A stretch of DNA of 64,000 bases from Kluyvera genomosp. 1 (GCF_001266615.1 NZ_LGHZ01000006.1:43302-107301); one strand, 5' to 3'. Counted from the first letter of the stretch, positions 51,891 to 62,063 are shown. Numbers and translations: made by a program. The notes: generated from the letters alone by a model not told the origin.

Positions 51891-52733
51891 CTATTCGATT
51901 AACGTGGGGGCGCACTGAGGCCAGCGGTAGCCATTATGGACTGCCGTCAGCATCGCCTTCATATCGGCATAGCGCCCTTCGTTACTTGATGCGTGCAGTA
52001 CAACACTTATCAAATCCGCGCCGCCTGGGGCGCGGGTATAAACCAACAGATGGTTAAGTGCGGCACCCAGCGTTCCGGTTTTTCCTCCTAATACCTCGAC
52101 ACCAATCGTCTCGACAAAAGTGAGCGATGATATGATCCTTTTTTGTCGCGGATTGGAGCCCTCAAGAGACAGCGTATATCGCCGTTTTCCCCAGATATCA
52201 GTAATCGCCGGATAATGCAGCGCAGCCAGCCCCAGACGCGCAATATCTCGTGCACAGGTGACCTGCCCTCTGGCAGCTAAACCGTGGGCATTGATAAAAC
52301 GGCTGCGAAACATACCGAGCGACATCGCCACCCGATTCATCTGCTGCACAAAGCGCTGACGAGGGTCACCCTCTCCCCCTTCAAGCGCCAACAGGCGTTC
52401 TCCCATCGTACGCGCAACGATGGTTGCCGACACGTTACTGGAAGGGATGAGCATATTATGTAGTGCATCCCACAGGGTTAACGTATCGCCTGGCGTCAGA
52501 TTGTTGCCAGAGCCAGGAGTCTCTTCTCCCTCCCGCATTATCAGCTTCAGCGTAATGTCGGGCTGGATCTGCAAAGCAGCGATCGCGGCCAATACTTTCG
52601 TCAAGGACGCGGGGGCGACGGAAAGTCGCTCATTATGAAGAAACAGTGGCTTACTGACCGATGTGGCCAGGTAACAGCAGGCGCTGCGCGCGCTCAGCGT
52701 CTCGCCGAGCGAATCGCGCCATAGTACAGACAT
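51891..52733 (-). CDS. S11-like serine D-Ala-D-Ala carboxypeptidase / serine hydrolase
   Basis: A 280-aa penicilloyl-serine-transferase-fold enzyme with all three motifs in order: SLTK (Ser43-Lys46), SSN (98-100) and KTG (218-220). The start at 52733 (MSVLWRDSLG) has GGAGA upstream but gives no signal peptide, unusual for this fold. The frame continues upstream through a hydrophobic stretch (LIPMLLSFLSG), reachable from an ATG at 52766 or TTG at 52790, so export is not excluded. It lies 61 bases after the cysQ stop, in the place of E. coli ytfI. The substrate could be a peptidoglycan peptide or a small ester. Confidence 0.8.
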   Translation of the reverse strand: MSVLWRDSLGETLSARSACCYLATSVSKPLFLHNERLSVAPASLTKVLAAIAALQIQPDITLKLIMREGEETPGSGNNLTPGDTLTLWDALHNMLIPSSNVSATIVARTMGERLLALEGGEGDPRQRFVQQMNRVAMSLGMFRSRFINAHGLAARGQVTCARDIARLGLAALHYPAITDIWGKRRYTLSLEGSNPRQKRIISSLTFVETIGVEVLGGKTGTLGAALNHLLVYTRAPGGADLISVVLHASSNEGRYADMKAMLTAVHNGYRWPQCAPTLIE

Positions 52734-52794
52734 ACAACAGTCTCCGGACAGGAATGACAGCAGCATAGGGATCAATGCTGCTGTTGGCAAAAAC

Positions 52795-53541
52795 TTAGAA
52801 AATCGACACCCGGAATCCTGGGTTGAGGAACGATTCGCGGGGAGTGTAATCCAGCGTTTTGCCTTGCCAGTCGTTGACGTGTGCGCCAGCGGCAGCGGCA
52901 ACCGCGTGACCGGCTGCGGTATCCCAGATGTTGGTCGGCCCAAAGCGCGGGTAGAGCTGGGCTTCCCCCTCCGCCACCAGGCAGAACTTCAACGACGAAC
53001 CAATCGACGCCGTCTGGTGTTCACCGAGCTGCTGGAGATACTCTTTGAGCTCATCGTCATTGGCAAAGTGCGAGCGGCTCACCACTACTTTTGGCGGGTT
53101 CGCGTCGCGAACCTGAATCGGTTTACGCACACCGCACTCTTCCTTCCACGCTTTCCCGTTCGCCGCGCTGTACATCACCTTCAGCACAGGTGCGTATACC
53201 ACGCCAAGCACCGCTTTTCCGTTCTCAATCAACGCGATATTGACGGTGAACTCACCGTTACGTTTGATGAACTCTTTAGTACCATCGAGCGGGTCCACCA
53301 GCCAGTAGCGCTGCCAGTGCTGGCGGACATCCCAGCCCGGCGGATCTTCTTCTGACAGAATTGGCACGTCCGGCGTCATCGCCTTCAGACCGTTCACAAT
53401 CACATGGTGAGCTGCGATATCCGCCGCCGTCACCGGGGAATCATCTTTCTTGCTGGTAACGTCTAACGGCTGTTTGCCATCGTACACCTGCATAATGGCA
53501 TCGCCGGCGTCGCGCGCAAGCTGACTAACTTGTTCTAACAT
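52795..53541 (-). CDS. cysQ: 3'(2'),5'-bisphosphate nucleotidase CysQ
   Basis: Inositol-monophosphatase-fold enzyme of 248 aa that removes the 3'-phosphate of PAP in sulfate assimilation. Metal-binding motifs: [18 protein letters not shown] and [15 protein letters not shown]. It is close to E. coli CysQ. Divergent from cpdB across 211 bases, and followed by the serine-hydrolase gene on the same strand. Confidence 0.96.
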   Translation of the reverse strand: MLEQVSQLARDAGDAIMQVYDGKQPLDVTSKKDDSPVTAADIAAHHVIVNGLKAMTPDVPILSEEDPPGWDVRQHWQRYWLVDPLDGTKEFIKRNGEFTVNIALIENGKAVLGVVYAPVLKVMYSAANGKAWKEECGVRKPIQVRDANPPKVVVSRSHFANDDELKEYLQQLGEHQTASIGSSLKFCLVAEGEAQLYPRFGPTNIWDTAAGHAVAAAAGAHVNDWQGKTLDYTPRESFLNPGFRVSIF

Positions 53542-53752
53542 TCTCCACCTCGTTAAGATTACAGTGGCGTTAACTTATTGTTTTATTTATATCGCATCGC
53601 CGTTAATTCCGCTATGCCCATCATTGTTCTGGATAACTGTGAACCGCTGCCGATTTCCCGTCATGATTTTCTGGCATGATTCACACCTTCGTAAGCAACA
53701 GAAAATTAATACATTTAAATCTGTGTCTTAGATCTAAAAAAGGATGCCTCTG

Positions 53753-55696
53753 ATGATCAAGTTTAGCGCAACGCTTCTGGCTACGCTGATTGCTGCCAGC
53801 GTCAATGCGGCAACGGTGGATCTCCGCATAATGGAAACTACCGATCTCCATAGCAATATGATGGATTTTGATTACTACAAAGATACCGCCACCGAAAAAT
53901 TTGGCCTGGTCCGCACGGCGAGCCTGATCAACGCCGCACGCGACGAAGTGAAAAACAGCGTGCTGGTCGATAACGGCGATGTGATTCAGGGCAGCCCACT
54001 GGGCGACTACATGGCGGCAAAAGGTCTGAAACAGGGCGATATTCATCCGGTCTACAAGGCAATGAACCTGCTCGACTACGCGGTAGGCAACCTCGGTAAT
54101 CACGAATTCAACTACGGCCTGGACTATCTGCACAAAGCGCTGGCCGGGGCGAAATTCCCGTACGTCAACGCCAATATTATCGATGTTAAAACCCAAAAAC
54201 CGTTATTTACCCCATACCTGATAAAAGAAACGGAAGTCATCGATAAAGACGGCAGCAAGCATCAGCTCAAAATCGGCTATATCGGTTTTGTGCCGCCGCA
54301 GATTATGACGTGGGATAAAGCCAATCTGAGCGGCAAGGTGACGGTTAACGACATCACCGAAACGGCGCGTAAATATGTCCCAGAGATGCGCGCCAACGGC
54401 GCTGACGTGGTGGTGGTCATTGCCCACTCCGGGCTTTCCGCCGACCCGTATCAGGCGATGGCCGAAAACTCCGTCTACTACTTAAGCCAGGTGCCGGGCG
54501 TTGACGCGATTATGTTTGGTCATGCCCACGCAGTATTCCCAGGCAAGGACTTTGCCAATATTAAAGGCGCAGATATTGCCAAAGGCACGCTTAACGGCAT
54601 TCCAGCAGTGATGCCGGGCATGTGGGGCGATCACCTTGGCGTGGTCGATCTGGTGCTCAACAACGACAGCGGGAAATGGCAGGTGAACTCCGCCCAGGCT
54701 CAGGCGCGGCCGATTTACGATGCGGCAGCGAAAAAATCGCTGGCGGCGGAAGACAGCAAACTGGTTGACGCCCTGAAGGCCGATCACGACGCGACCCGCG
54801 AGTTTGTCAGCAAGCCTATCGGCAAATCTTCCGACAATATGTACAGCTTCCTGTCGCTGGTGCAGGACGACCCAACCGTTCAGGTGGTCAATATGGCGCA
54901 AAAAGCCTACGTTGAGCACTATATTCAGGGTGACCCAGATCTGGCAAAACTGCCGGTACTGTCCGCCGCAGCCCCGTTTAAAGCCGGTGGACGTAAAAAT
55001 GATCCGGCAAGCTTTGTCGAAGTCGAGAAAGGCCAACTCACCTTCCGTAACGCCGCCGATCTCTATCTGTACCCGAACACCCTGGTGGTGGTGAAAGCCA
55101 GTGGCAAAGAGGTGAAAGAGTGGCTGGAGTGCTCAGCCGGGCAGTTTAACCAGATCGATATCCACAGCAGCAAGCCGCAGGGCCTTATCAACTGGGATGG
55201 TTTCCGCACCTATAACTTCGACGTTATCGACGGCGTAAACTACCAGGTCGATATTACCCAACCGGCACGCTACGACGGTGAATGTCAGAGCATTAATCCA
55301 AAATCCGAGCGTATTAAAAATCTGACCTTTAACGGCAAGCCTATCGACCCGAACGCGACATTCCTCGTCGCCACCAACAACTACCGCGCCTACGGCGGTA
55401 AGTTTGCCGGCACCGGGGATAACCATATTGCCTTCGCTTCACCGGATGAGAACCGTTCCGTGCTGGCCGCATGGATAAGCGCCGAATCGAAGAAAACCGG
55501 GGAAATTCATCCAGCGGCCGATAACAACTGGCGTCTGGCCCCTATTCACAGCGACACCAAGCTGGATATCCGCTTTGAAACTTCACCGTCAGAAAAAGCG
55601 GCGGCATTTATCAAAGAGAAAGCGCAGTATCCGATGAAGCAGGTAGCGACCGATGATATTGGTTTTGCGATCTATCAGGTGGATTTGAGCAAGTAA
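53753..55696 (+). CDS. cpdB: 2',3'-cyclic-nucleotide 2'-phosphodiesterase/3'-nucleotidase CpdB
   Basis: Periplasmic nucleotide-scavenging enzyme, 647 aa as in E. coli. The start at 53753 ([19 protein letters not shown]) gives a clean signal peptide; AAGGATG lies upstream. The N-terminal calcineurin-like metallophosphatase domain has [27 protein letters not shown] and [10 protein letters not shown]; the C-terminal 5'-nucleotidase domain ends in YQVDLSK. A strong terminator follows. Confidence 0.97.
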   Translation: MIKFSATLLATLIAASVNAATVDLRIMETTDLHSNMMDFDYYKDTATEKFGLVRTASLINAARDEVKNSVLVDNGDVIQGSPLGDYMAAKGLKQGDIHPVYKAMNLLDYAVGNLGNHEFNYGLDYLHKALAGAKFPYVNANIIDVKTQKPLFTPYLIKETEVIDKDGSKHQLKIGYIGFVPPQIMTWDKANLSGKVTVNDITETARKYVPEMRANGADVVVVIAHSGLSADPYQAMAENSVYYLSQVPGVDAIMFGHAHAVFPGKDFANIKGADIAKGTLNGIPAVMPGMWGDHLGVVDLVLNNDSGKWQVNSAQAQARPIYDAAAKKSLAAEDSKLVDALKADHDATREFVSKPIGKSSDNMYSFLSLVQDDPTVQVVNMAQKAYVEHYIQGDPDLAKLPVLSAAAPFKAGGRKNDPASFVEVEKGQLTFRNAADLYLYPNTLVVVKASGKEVKEWLECSAGQFNQIDIHSSKPQGLINWDGFRTYNFDVIDGVNYQVDITQPARYDGECQSINPKSERIKNLTFNGKPIDPNATFLVATNNYRAYGGKFAGTGDNHIAFASPDENRSVLAAWISAESKKTGEIHPAADNNWRLAPIHSDTKLDIRFETSPSEKAAAFIKEKAQYPMKQVATDDIGFAIYQVDLSK

Positions 55697-55736
55697 TCGC
55701 CATAACGGAGAGCGTATTGCTTCTCCGGATTATCAC

Positions 55737-55768
55737 TGGCCGGGTCTTGTGACCCGGCCAATTTCTTT
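55737..55768. terminator. terminator of cpdB
   Basis: TGGCCGGGTC-TTGT-GACCCGGCCA followed by ATTTCTTT, 41 bases after the stop and next to the 3' end of the convergent ytfH. Confidence 0.9.
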
Positions 55769-56174
55769 ACGCCGACGCGGGTATTTCATCCTCATCTACC
55801 GCCGGGTGATTCGCCATCACTTCGGGCAAATTAACCTCAATCCAATCGGCCAGCGCCGCCACCTTCTCACTCACCGCCTCACCCATCGGCGTCAGGCTAT
55901 ACTCAACGTGCGGCGGGACCACCGGGTAGGAAATACGGTTAATAAAACCATCCTGCTCCAGTGCCTGTAGCGACTGAGCCAACATTTTTTCGCTCACGCC
56001 GCCCATCTTGCGGCGCAGGTCGCTAAAACGGTGCGTGCCTTCCCGCAGCGCCACCAAAATCAATACCCCCCAACGGCTGGTCACGTGTTTGAGCACGTCC
56101 CGCGAGGGGCAGCTTTCGGCAAACAGATTGCCGTTACGCAGCTTTTGCGTCAGCGTCGGTTTCAGTTCTTTCAT
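55767..56174 (-). CDS. ytfH: HxlR-family regulator YtfH
   Basis: A winged-helix HxlR regulator of 135 aa, typical of redox or electrophile sensors: MKELKPTLTQK..., SCPSRDVLKHVTSRWGVLILVALREGTHRF, MGGVSEKMLAQSLQALEQDGFI. The single N-terminal cysteine is in the position used for thiol sensing in HypR/QorR-like proteins. It is divergent from qorB, which it likely represses. Confidence 0.93.
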   Translation of the reverse strand: MKELKPTLTQKLRNGNLFAESCPSRDVLKHVTSRWGVLILVALREGTHRFSDLRRKMGGVSEKMLAQSLQALEQDGFINRISYPVVPPHVEYSLTPMGEAVSEKVAALADWIEVNLPEVMANHPAVDEDEIPASA

Positions 56175-56196
56175 ACTTACCTTTTTGTACGTACTT

Positions 56197-56209
56197 ACTA
56201 AAAGTTAGT
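56197..56209. promoter_or_regulatory. candidate HxlR operator between ytfH and qorB
   Basis: ACTAA-AAG-TTAGT inverted repeat in the 84-base divergent gap, next to TACTTACT and TTAGTTATGATG; a symmetric AT-rich site is what a winged-helix dimer would need. Confidence 0.5.
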
Positions 56210-56258
56210 TATGATGTTAGCTTACCACAACACCATACGAACACGAAGGAGAATACCC

Positions 56259-57107
56259 ATGATCGCGATTACCGGAGCCACCGGCCAGCTTGGCCAGCAC
56301 GTTGTTGCTAACCTGCTTCAGAGCACCGCCGCCAACCAATTGGTTGCCATCGTTCGTAACCCGGCGAAAGCTGAAGCGCTGAGCCAGCAAGGCGTGAATG
56401 TGCGTCAGGCCGACTATGGCGATGAGGCCGCGCTGACCAACGCGCTGCAGGGCGTGGATAAACTGCTGATTATCTCTTCCAGCGAAGTGGGCCAACGTGC
56501 GCCGCAGCACCGCAACATCATCCAGGCGGCAACCGCTGCTGGCGTGAAATTTATCGCCTACACCAGTCTACTGCACGCAGACACCTCCCCATTGGGACTG
56601 GCAGACGAACACATCGCCACCGAAAAAATGCTCGCCGACTCGGGTATCCCTTATGCGCTGCTGCGTAACGGCTGGTATACCGAAAACTATCTGGCTAGCG
56701 CACCACCCGCACTGGAGCATGGCGTCTTTATTGGTGCTGCTGGCGAGGGCAAAATCGCCTCGGCAACCCGTGCAGACTACGCCGCTGCTGCTGCACGCGT
56801 GATGAGCGAAGATAATCATGCTGGGAAAGTCTACGAACTGGCGGGCGATAACGGCTGGACGCTGAGCGAGCTGGCAGCCGAACTGGCAAAACAGAGCGGT
56901 AAAAAAGTGGTGTATCAGAACCTGAGCCAGGCGGATTTCGCCGCGGCGCTGAAGAGCGTGGGCCTGCCTGCCGGGCTGGCAGACATGCTGGCAGACTCTG
57001 ACGTGGGCGCATCAAAAGGTGGTCTATTCGATGACAGCCATACCCTGAGCAAACTGATTGGTCGCCCAACCACGTCACTTGCCGACAGCGTCAAAGGCAT
57101 CCTGTAA
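56259..57107 (+). CDS. qorB: NAD(P)H:quinone oxidoreductase QorB (YtfG)
   Basis: A 282-aa atypical SDR (NmrA-like) enzyme reducing quinones with NADPH. N-terminal MIAITGATGQLGQHVVANLL carries the GxTGxLG loop. The start at 56259 has GAAGGAG upstream; the frame is open 16 codons further back only. It is close to E. coli QorB. Divergent from the HxlR-type ytfH, a conserved electrophile-response pair. Confidence 0.95.
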   Translation: MIAITGATGQLGQHVVANLLQSTAANQLVAIVRNPAKAEALSQQGVNVRQADYGDEAALTNALQGVDKLLIISSSEVGQRAPQHRNIIQAATAAGVKFIAYTSLLHADTSPLGLADEHIATEKMLADSGIPYALLRNGWYTENYLASAPPALEHGVFIGAAGEGKIASATRADYAAAAARVMSEDNHAGKVYELAGDNGWTLSELAAELAKQSGKKVVYQNLSQADFAAALKSVGLPAGLADMLADSDVGASKGGLFDDSHTLSKLIGRPTTSLADSVKGIL

Positions 57108-57136
57108 GCGTTAAAAATCGGTTAAATGTGGTAGCG

Positions 57137-57178
57137 CCCCTGCGGGCCATCTCTGATAATAAAAAGATGGCCCAGGGG
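57137..57178 (+). promoter_or_regulatory. long hairpin covering the ribosome site of the AraC gene
   Basis: CCCCT-gc-GGGCCATCT (57137-57152) pairs with AGATGGCCC-AGGGG (57165-57178): 14 base pairs interrupted by a 2-base bulge, loop of 12. The 3' arm contains the G-rich Shine-Dalgarno of the AraC-family gene that starts at 57189. It could sequester the ribosome site, or act as an operator. Confidence 0.55.
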
Positions 57179-57188
57179 GAAACATCAC

Positions 57189-58013
57189 GTGCAAGGCGTA
57201 CCGGAACTGTTTAACGATGAGAAAGACAGCGCGCGCTTTCGCCACCTGCCGCAGGTGCCGGGCGTTGAGCTGTACCATGCGCATATCTCGCGCTACGCTT
57301 TCGAGCCGCACACCCACGAAGCGTTTGGCATTGGCGTGATTGAAGCCGGGGCTGAGCGCTTTCGCTATCGCGGCAGCCAGTATGTCGCCCCCGTCCACTC
57401 CGTTGTCACCATGAACCCCGACGAACTACACACGGGCGAAGCCGAAACCGCCGACGGCTGGCGCTACCGGATGATCTATCTGGAGCCACAGCTGCTGGAG
57501 GACGTCACCGGCACCCGCCATTGGTGGTTTGCCGACGTGACCCGCCATGACCCTCTGCGTTCACAGCTGATTGGCCGCCAAATCCACGCACTCTGGCACA
57601 CCGACGATCCGCTGGCACAAAAAGGGCTGCTGCTGGATATGATCGACACCTTCCAGCCGCTAGCCTGCCATGCGCCAGTGCCACCGGAAGCGGCTCATCG
57701 CTTTGCCCGCGTGCGTGAATACCTGTACGACAACTACATGCACTCCATTACTCTGGATGAACTGGCCAACGTCGCGGCGCTTAGCCCGTGGCATTTCCAG
57801 CGGCAGTTTAAGGCACATTTCCACGTCACTCCGCATCAGATGCTGATGGCGGTACGTCTATGGCGGGCAAAGGAATTTCTCACCTACGGTATGCCCGCCG
57901 CCGAAGTCGCCGCGGCCACTGGGCTTACCGACCAATCGCATCTGACTCGCGCATTTACTCAACGCTATGGCATTACCCCGGTGCGCTACCAAAAACAGGT
58001 TGCCCGTCGCTAA
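57189..58013 (+). CDS. AraC-family transcriptional regulator
   Basis: 274 aa starting at GTG 57189 behind AGGGGGA. N-terminal AraC-type cupin (about 20-150, with YAFEPHTHEAFGIGVIEAG) and C-terminal double helix-turn-helix (about 185-270, ITLDELANVAALSPWHFQRQFKAHF...). It lies between qorB and the EamA transporter YtfF, an insertion relative to E. coli. Its target is unknown; the adjacent efflux-type transporter is a natural candidate. Confidence 0.88.
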   Translation: MQGVPELFNDEKDSARFRHLPQVPGVELYHAHISRYAFEPHTHEAFGIGVIEAGAERFRYRGSQYVAPVHSVVTMNPDELHTGEAETADGWRYRMIYLEPQLLEDVTGTRHWWFADVTRHDPLRSQLIGRQIHALWHTDDPLAQKGLLLDMIDTFQPLACHAPVPPEAAHRFARVREYLYDNYMHSITLDELANVAALSPWHFQRQFKAHFHVTPHQMLMAVRLWRAKEFLTYGMPAAEVAAATGLTDQSHLTRAFTQRYGITPVRYQKQVARR

Positions 58014-58085
58014 TCAGCAATCTCATACAATACTGAACGCTTTTCCCTTCCTACACTTTGCCCATGATAAATCGATTGGAATCAA

Positions 58086-59054
58086 ATGATGATTAGCGGT
58101 GTGCTGTACGCCCTGTTAGCGGGTTTAATGTGGGGGCTGATTTTCGTTGGGCCGCTTATCGTGCCGGATTATCCGGCGGTATTACAGTCGATGGGACGCT
58201 ATCTGGCGCTGGGGCTGATTGCTCTGCCGCTTGCCTGGATGGGCCGTGCGCGTTTACGTCAGCTAAGTCGTCAGGACTGGTGGACAGCGCTAGCGCTCAC
58301 GTTGGTGGGTAATGTGGTTTATTACGTCTGCCTTGCCAGCGCGATTCAGCGCACCGGTGCACCGGTTTCGACGATGATTATTGCTACGCTGCCGGTGGTG
58401 ATCCCGATTTTTGCCAACCTGCTTTATAGCCAGCGCGATGGAAAGCTGTCGTGGATGCGGCTGATGCCAGCGCTGGTACTGATTGGCATCGGGCTGATGT
58501 GCGTAAACATTGCCGAACTGCGCCAGGGGCTGCCGGATTTCAGCGGCTGGCGCTATGGATCTGGTATCGCTCTCGCGTCTGTTTCGGTAGTGTGCTGGGC
58601 GTGGTATGCACTGCGCAACGCCCGCTGGCTGCGGGAAAACCCGGATAAACCGCCACTGATGTGGGCAACGGCCCAGGCACTGGTCACGCTGCCAGTATCG
58701 CTGGTCGGTTACGTCGCAGCTTGCCTCTGGCTACACCTGCAAACGCCTGATTTTGCCCTGCCCTTCGGCCCGCGCCCAACCGTGTTTATCGGCCTGATGA
58801 TTGCCATCGCCGTGCTGTGTTCTTGGGTGGGTGCGCTGTGCTGGAACGTGGCGAGCCAGCGGTTGCCGACGGTGATCCTCGGGCCATTGATTGTCTTTGA
58901 AACGCTGGCGGGGCTGCTGTACACCTTCCTGCTTCGTCAAGAGATGCCGCCAATGTTAACGCTGAGCGGCATTACGCTGCTGGTGATAGGAGTGGTGATT
59001 GCGGTCCGGTCGAAACCGCAGAAACCGGCGGTAGTGCCAGTTTCTGAGGCCTGA
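58086..59054 (+). CDS. ytfF: EamA-family transporter YtfF
   Basis: Inner-membrane DMT transporter, 322 aa (321 from the second ATG), with two EamA repeats and about ten helices; MISGVLYALLAGLMWGLIFVG matches E. coli YtfF. The substrate is not established; many EamA proteins export amino acids or metabolites. GGAATCAA precedes the paired ATGs. It lies 72 bases after the AraC gene, and its 3' end faces the chemoreceptor. Confidence 0.94.
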   Translation: MMISGVLYALLAGLMWGLIFVGPLIVPDYPAVLQSMGRYLALGLIALPLAWMGRARLRQLSRQDWWTALALTLVGNVVYYVCLASAIQRTGAPVSTMIIATLPVVIPIFANLLYSQRDGKLSWMRLMPALVLIGIGLMCVNIAELRQGLPDFSGWRYGSGIALASVSVVCWAWYALRNARWLRENPDKPPLMWATAQALVTLPVSLVGYVAACLWLHLQTPDFALPFGPRPTVFIGLMIAIAVLCSWVGALCWNVASQRLPTVILGPLIVFETLAGLLYTFLLRQEMPPMLTLSGITLLVIGVVIAVRSKPQKPAVVPVSEA

Positions 59055-59057
59055 GAC

Positions 59058-60710
59058 TTAGAAGGTTTCCCAGTTCGCTTCGTTATGCACCGCCATTTTG
59101 GCTGACGGAGCGGACTTCTTTTTCACCGGCGATTTCTGCGCCTGCTGCTGGCGGGTGATTCGAAATACCGCCACCGTTTCGTTCAGACGTGCGGCCTGTT
59201 CTTCCAGCGCGGCAGCGGCTGTTGCCGATTCCTCCACCAGCGAGGCGTTCTGCTGCGTCACGCGGTCCATCTCGGCAACCGCCTGGCCGACCTGATCGAT
59301 ACCCCGGCTCTGTTCATCAGAGGCCGAGGCGATTTCACCCATAATGTCGCTCACGCGGGTCACAGCGTTAACAATTTCAGCCATGGTCTCTCCCGCTTCA
59401 TGCACCAGCGCAGAACCGGCGCTGACGCGATTACCCGAGTCGTCAATCAGCCCTTTGATCTCTTTCGCCGCCTGCGCGCTACGCTGCGCTAGCGTACGCA
59501 CTTCCCCGGCAACTACCGCAAAGCCGCGCCCTTGCTCACCGGCGCGCGCCGCTTCTACCGCGGCGTTCAGCGCCAGAATGTTGGTCTGGAAAGCGATGCC
59601 GTCAATCACATTGGTGATCTGCGCAATTTTGCTCGAGCTGGCCGCGATTTCATCCATGGTACGCACCACGCCATCCACTACATTACCGCCCTTCTGGGCC
59701 GTCTCCGATGCGTTTTGCGCCAGCTGAGTTGCCTGACGAGCGTTATCGGCGTTCTGCTTCACGGTTGCGGTCAGTTGCTCCATGCTGGCTGCCGTCTCTT
59801 CCAGCGATGCCGCTTGCTGCTCGGTGCGCGAAGAAAGATCGTTGCTGCCCGCTGAGATTTCACCCGCACCGGTATAAATGGTGTCCGCCCCTTCGCGCAC
59901 CACGCCAACGGTTTTTGCCAGCGACTGCTGCATCTCGTTGACGTTACGCGCCAGCAGCGCCATTTCGTTACTGCCTTCGGTGTTGATATTGTTGGTCAGG
60001 TCACCCTCGGCAATATGGCGAATATGTTCCATTACCCCATGGAGAGGTTTCAGCAGCACGCGCTGCATGGCCATCCAGCTCACCACAATTACGGCCACCA
60101 CCAGCAGCATAATTGCCGCCAGGGACCACAGAATGCGGGAATAATCACTTTCATTTTGCTTAATACCGGCATTGGTCAATGAGGCCTGCGCGGCGCGCCA
60201 CTCCTGATAAACAGCCTGCATGGCCTGCTGTTTCTGCTCGGCATTTTGCTTGAACATCTCTTCCAGCTTACCTTCGGCCAGCAGTTCATTCATTCGCGCA
60301 AGCGTTGCAGAATAAATACCGTACTGCTTCTCCAGGCTGTCCGACAGATGCCCATCCAGCCCCGGGGTTTCCGGCAGCGCATAGTATTTGTCATAGTGGC
60401 GCTTCGCGTCAGCCAAAAGATTATTGGCCGTCTCCACCAGCGTTTTCAGCTCGCCACCATTGGTGCTGCTCGCCATCGTGCCTTGCAGGCGCAACATGCC
60501 GCGGTTTAGGGTCACTCGGGCTTGGTTTAAGCTAATCCAGGCATCGGTAAATTCCGCCACGTTCTGGCTGGAAAGCTGGGAAACGGTAAAGTTTTGCTTG
60601 TCGTTGTTAAGTGCGCGTACGAAAACGCCCGCGGAAATAAGCTGCATCGCGCCCAGCGCGAACAGCACGATAATCAGTACGGTAATGACTTTTATTCGTT
60701 TGAACATCAT
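59058..60710 (-). CDS. methyl-accepting chemotaxis protein, Tsr/Tar type
   Basis: A chemoreceptor of 550 aa with the Tsr length and layout: first helix about 8-30, periplasmic four-helix bundle, second helix near 190-210, HAMP, and the signalling tip [27 protein letters not shown]. It ends in NWETF, the CheR/CheB tether of the high-abundance receptors. The ligand-domain stretch [15 protein letters not shown] resembles the Tsr segment LLQTRNTLNRAGIRY with the Arg and Asn that bind the amino-acid ligand, so a small amino acid is a reasonable guess. It has a sigma-28 promoter. Confidence 0.94.
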   Translation of the reverse strand: MMFKRIKVITVLIIVLFALGAMQLISAGVFVRALNNDKQNFTVSQLSSQNVAEFTDAWISLNQARVTLNRGMLRLQGTMASSTNGGELKTLVETANNLLADAKRHYDKYYALPETPGLDGHLSDSLEKQYGIYSATLARMNELLAEGKLEEMFKQNAEQKQQAMQAVYQEWRAAQASLTNAGIKQNESDYSRILWSLAAIMLLVVAVIVVSWMAMQRVLLKPLHGVMEHIRHIAEGDLTNNINTEGSNEMALLARNVNEMQQSLAKTVGVVREGADTIYTGAGEISAGSNDLSSRTEQQAASLEETAASMEQLTATVKQNADNARQATQLAQNASETAQKGGNVVDGVVRTMDEIAASSSKIAQITNVIDGIAFQTNILALNAAVEAARAGEQGRGFAVVAGEVRTLAQRSAQAAKEIKGLIDDSGNRVSAGSALVHEAGETMAEIVNAVTRVSDIMGEIASASDEQSRGIDQVGQAVAEMDRVTQQNASLVEESATAAAALEEQAARLNETVAVFRITRQQQAQKSPVKKKSAPSAKMAVHNEANWETF

Positions 60711-60743
60711 TTGCCTTTCTAGTGCAGGTGGTCTGAAGTCTCA

Positions 60744-60770
60744 CTATCGGCAGCGCGGCGGGGTTATTTA
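60744..60770 (-). promoter_or_regulatory. sigma-28 (FliA) promoter of the Tsr-like chemoreceptor
   Basis: On the minus strand TAAATAAC (60770-60763), an 11-base spacer and GCCGATAG (60751-60744). The -10 is near consensus; the -35 keeps TAAA. It lies about 34 bases before the ATG. Confidence 0.8.
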
Positions 60771-60889
60771 ATCGATTCAGGTCTTACCAGAGTCATTCTT
60801 AATAAGATTCAGCACCTTAAACGGCAATAATTTTTTGTGACAACCATCACCTAATTCCGCTCCCTCGAAAGGGGTATATCTTCATTTTA

Positions 60890-60912
60890 AAGATGCATTT
60901 AAAATACATCTT
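60890..60912 (+). promoter_or_regulatory. NsrR operator of ytfE
   Basis: Two 11-bp arms, AAGATGCATTT and AAATACATCTT, separated by one base, match the long-form NsrR site described for E. coli ytfE. TATATT follows at 60912-60917 as a -10. Nitric oxide would relieve repression. Confidence 0.92.
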
Positions 60913-60938
60913 ATATTATTGATGACGAGGTAACTGCT

Positions 60939-61601
60939 ATGACCTTTCGCGACCAACCCTTAGGCGAGCTGGCGCTCTCCATCCCACGCGCATCCGCGCT
61001 GTTCCGTAAATATGATATGGATTACTGCTGCGGCGGTAAGCAGACACTCGCACGTGCAGCGAGCAGGAAAGAGCTGGACGTTGCCGTGATTGAAGCGGAG
61101 CTGGCAAAGCTGGCGGAAGAGCCGGTCGAGAAAGACTGGCGCGTTGCCCCGCTACCGGAAATCATCGACCATATTATTGTGCGCTACCATGACCGTCACC
61201 GTGAACAGCTGCCAGAGCTGATTTTGCAGGCGACCAAAGTAGAACGCGTTCACGCGGATAAACCCAACGTACCGAAAGGTCTGGCGAAATATCTGACTAT
61301 GCTGCACCAGGAGCTCTCCAGCCACATGATGAAAGAGGAGCAGATTCTGTTCCCGATGATCAAACAAGGAATGGGCAGCCAGGCGATGGGGCCTATCAGC
61401 GTGATGGAAAGCGAGCACGATGAAGCGGGTGAACTGCTGGAAGTGATTAAGCACACCACCCAAAACGTCACTATTCCGCCGGAAGCCTGCACGACCTGGA
61501 AGGCAATGTACAACGGTATTAATGAAATGATTGATGATCTGATGGAGCACATCAGTCTCGAAAATAACGTCCTGTTCCCGCGCGCACTCGCCGGGGAATA
61601 A
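60939..61601 (+). CDS. ytfE: iron-sulfur cluster repair di-iron protein YtfE (RIC)
   Basis: 220 aa. It repairs Fe-S clusters damaged by nitric oxide or peroxide. The N-terminal ScdA domain has [13 protein letters not shown] (Cys pair near 30-31); the C-terminal hemerythrin-like domain has di-iron ligands in [38 protein letters not shown] and [13 protein letters not shown]. It is close to E. coli YtfE. NsrR site and terminator present. Confidence 0.97.
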   Translation: MTFRDQPLGELALSIPRASALFRKYDMDYCCGGKQTLARAASRKELDVAVIEAELAKLAEEPVEKDWRVAPLPEIIDHIIVRYHDRHREQLPELILQATKVERVHADKPNVPKGLAKYLTMLHQELSSHMMKEEQILFPMIKQGMGSQAMGPISVMESEHDEAGELLEVIKHTTQNVTIPPEACTTWKAMYNGINEMIDDLMEHISLENNVLFPRALAGE

Positions 61602-61608
61602 GTTCGCT

Positions 61609-61638
61609 ATCCGCCTCCAATACGGAGGCGGATTTTTT
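61609..61638. terminator. terminator of ytfE
   Basis: ATCCGCCTCC-AATAC-GGAGGCGGAT followed by TTTTT; the nudI 3' end is immediately adjacent. Confidence 0.92.
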
Positions 61639-62063
61639 TACAGCAGCCCTTTCTGACGGAAGGTTTCCCGCGTCGCCACGTTGAGATCCATGCTGGCTAA
61701 CTCTTCCGCTTTAACCCACGCGATTTCCTGAAATTCTTCATTAAAGGTCACATCGCGATTGGCGCTTATACAGTCGAAGATAAGATAAATCATGTAGATC
61801 TGCTCGGTTGTCCCATCCGCGTAGGTTTTTACCCGCACGTCGTCACGAAACGCCCACGGCTTCACTTCGCTTATCACCAACGCTTCGCCCAGCTCTTCGC
61901 GGATTTCACGCAACAGCGCCTGTTCCATGGTTTCACCAGCCTCCATACCGCCGCCGGAAATCGCCCATTGGCCGGGGAAGACACCGCGATCGTCGGCCAT
62001 TTTGCACAGCAGGTACTCGCCCTCGTTTTGAATTACCGGGCAGACAATGGTTCTCTGACGCAT
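61638..62063 (-). CDS. nudI: Nudix nucleoside triphosphatase NudI
   Basis: A pyrimidine (deoxy)nucleoside triphosphate hydrolase of 141 aa, the E. coli NudI length; [13 protein letters not shown] and [24 protein letters not shown] match it closely. The Nudix box is [24 protein letters not shown]. The start at 62063 has GGAGATGAA upstream; the longer open frame reads into the structured element. In E. coli nudI maps elsewhere (near the arn genes), so its place between ytfE and cycA is a relocation or extra copy. Confidence 0.93.
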   Translation of the reverse strand: MRQRTIVCPVIQNEGEYLLCKMADDRGVFPGQWAISGGGMEAGETMEQALLREIREELGEALVISEVKPWAFRDDVRVKTYADGTTEQIYMIYLIFDCISANRDVTFNEEFQEIAWVKAEELASMDLNVATRETFRQKGLL

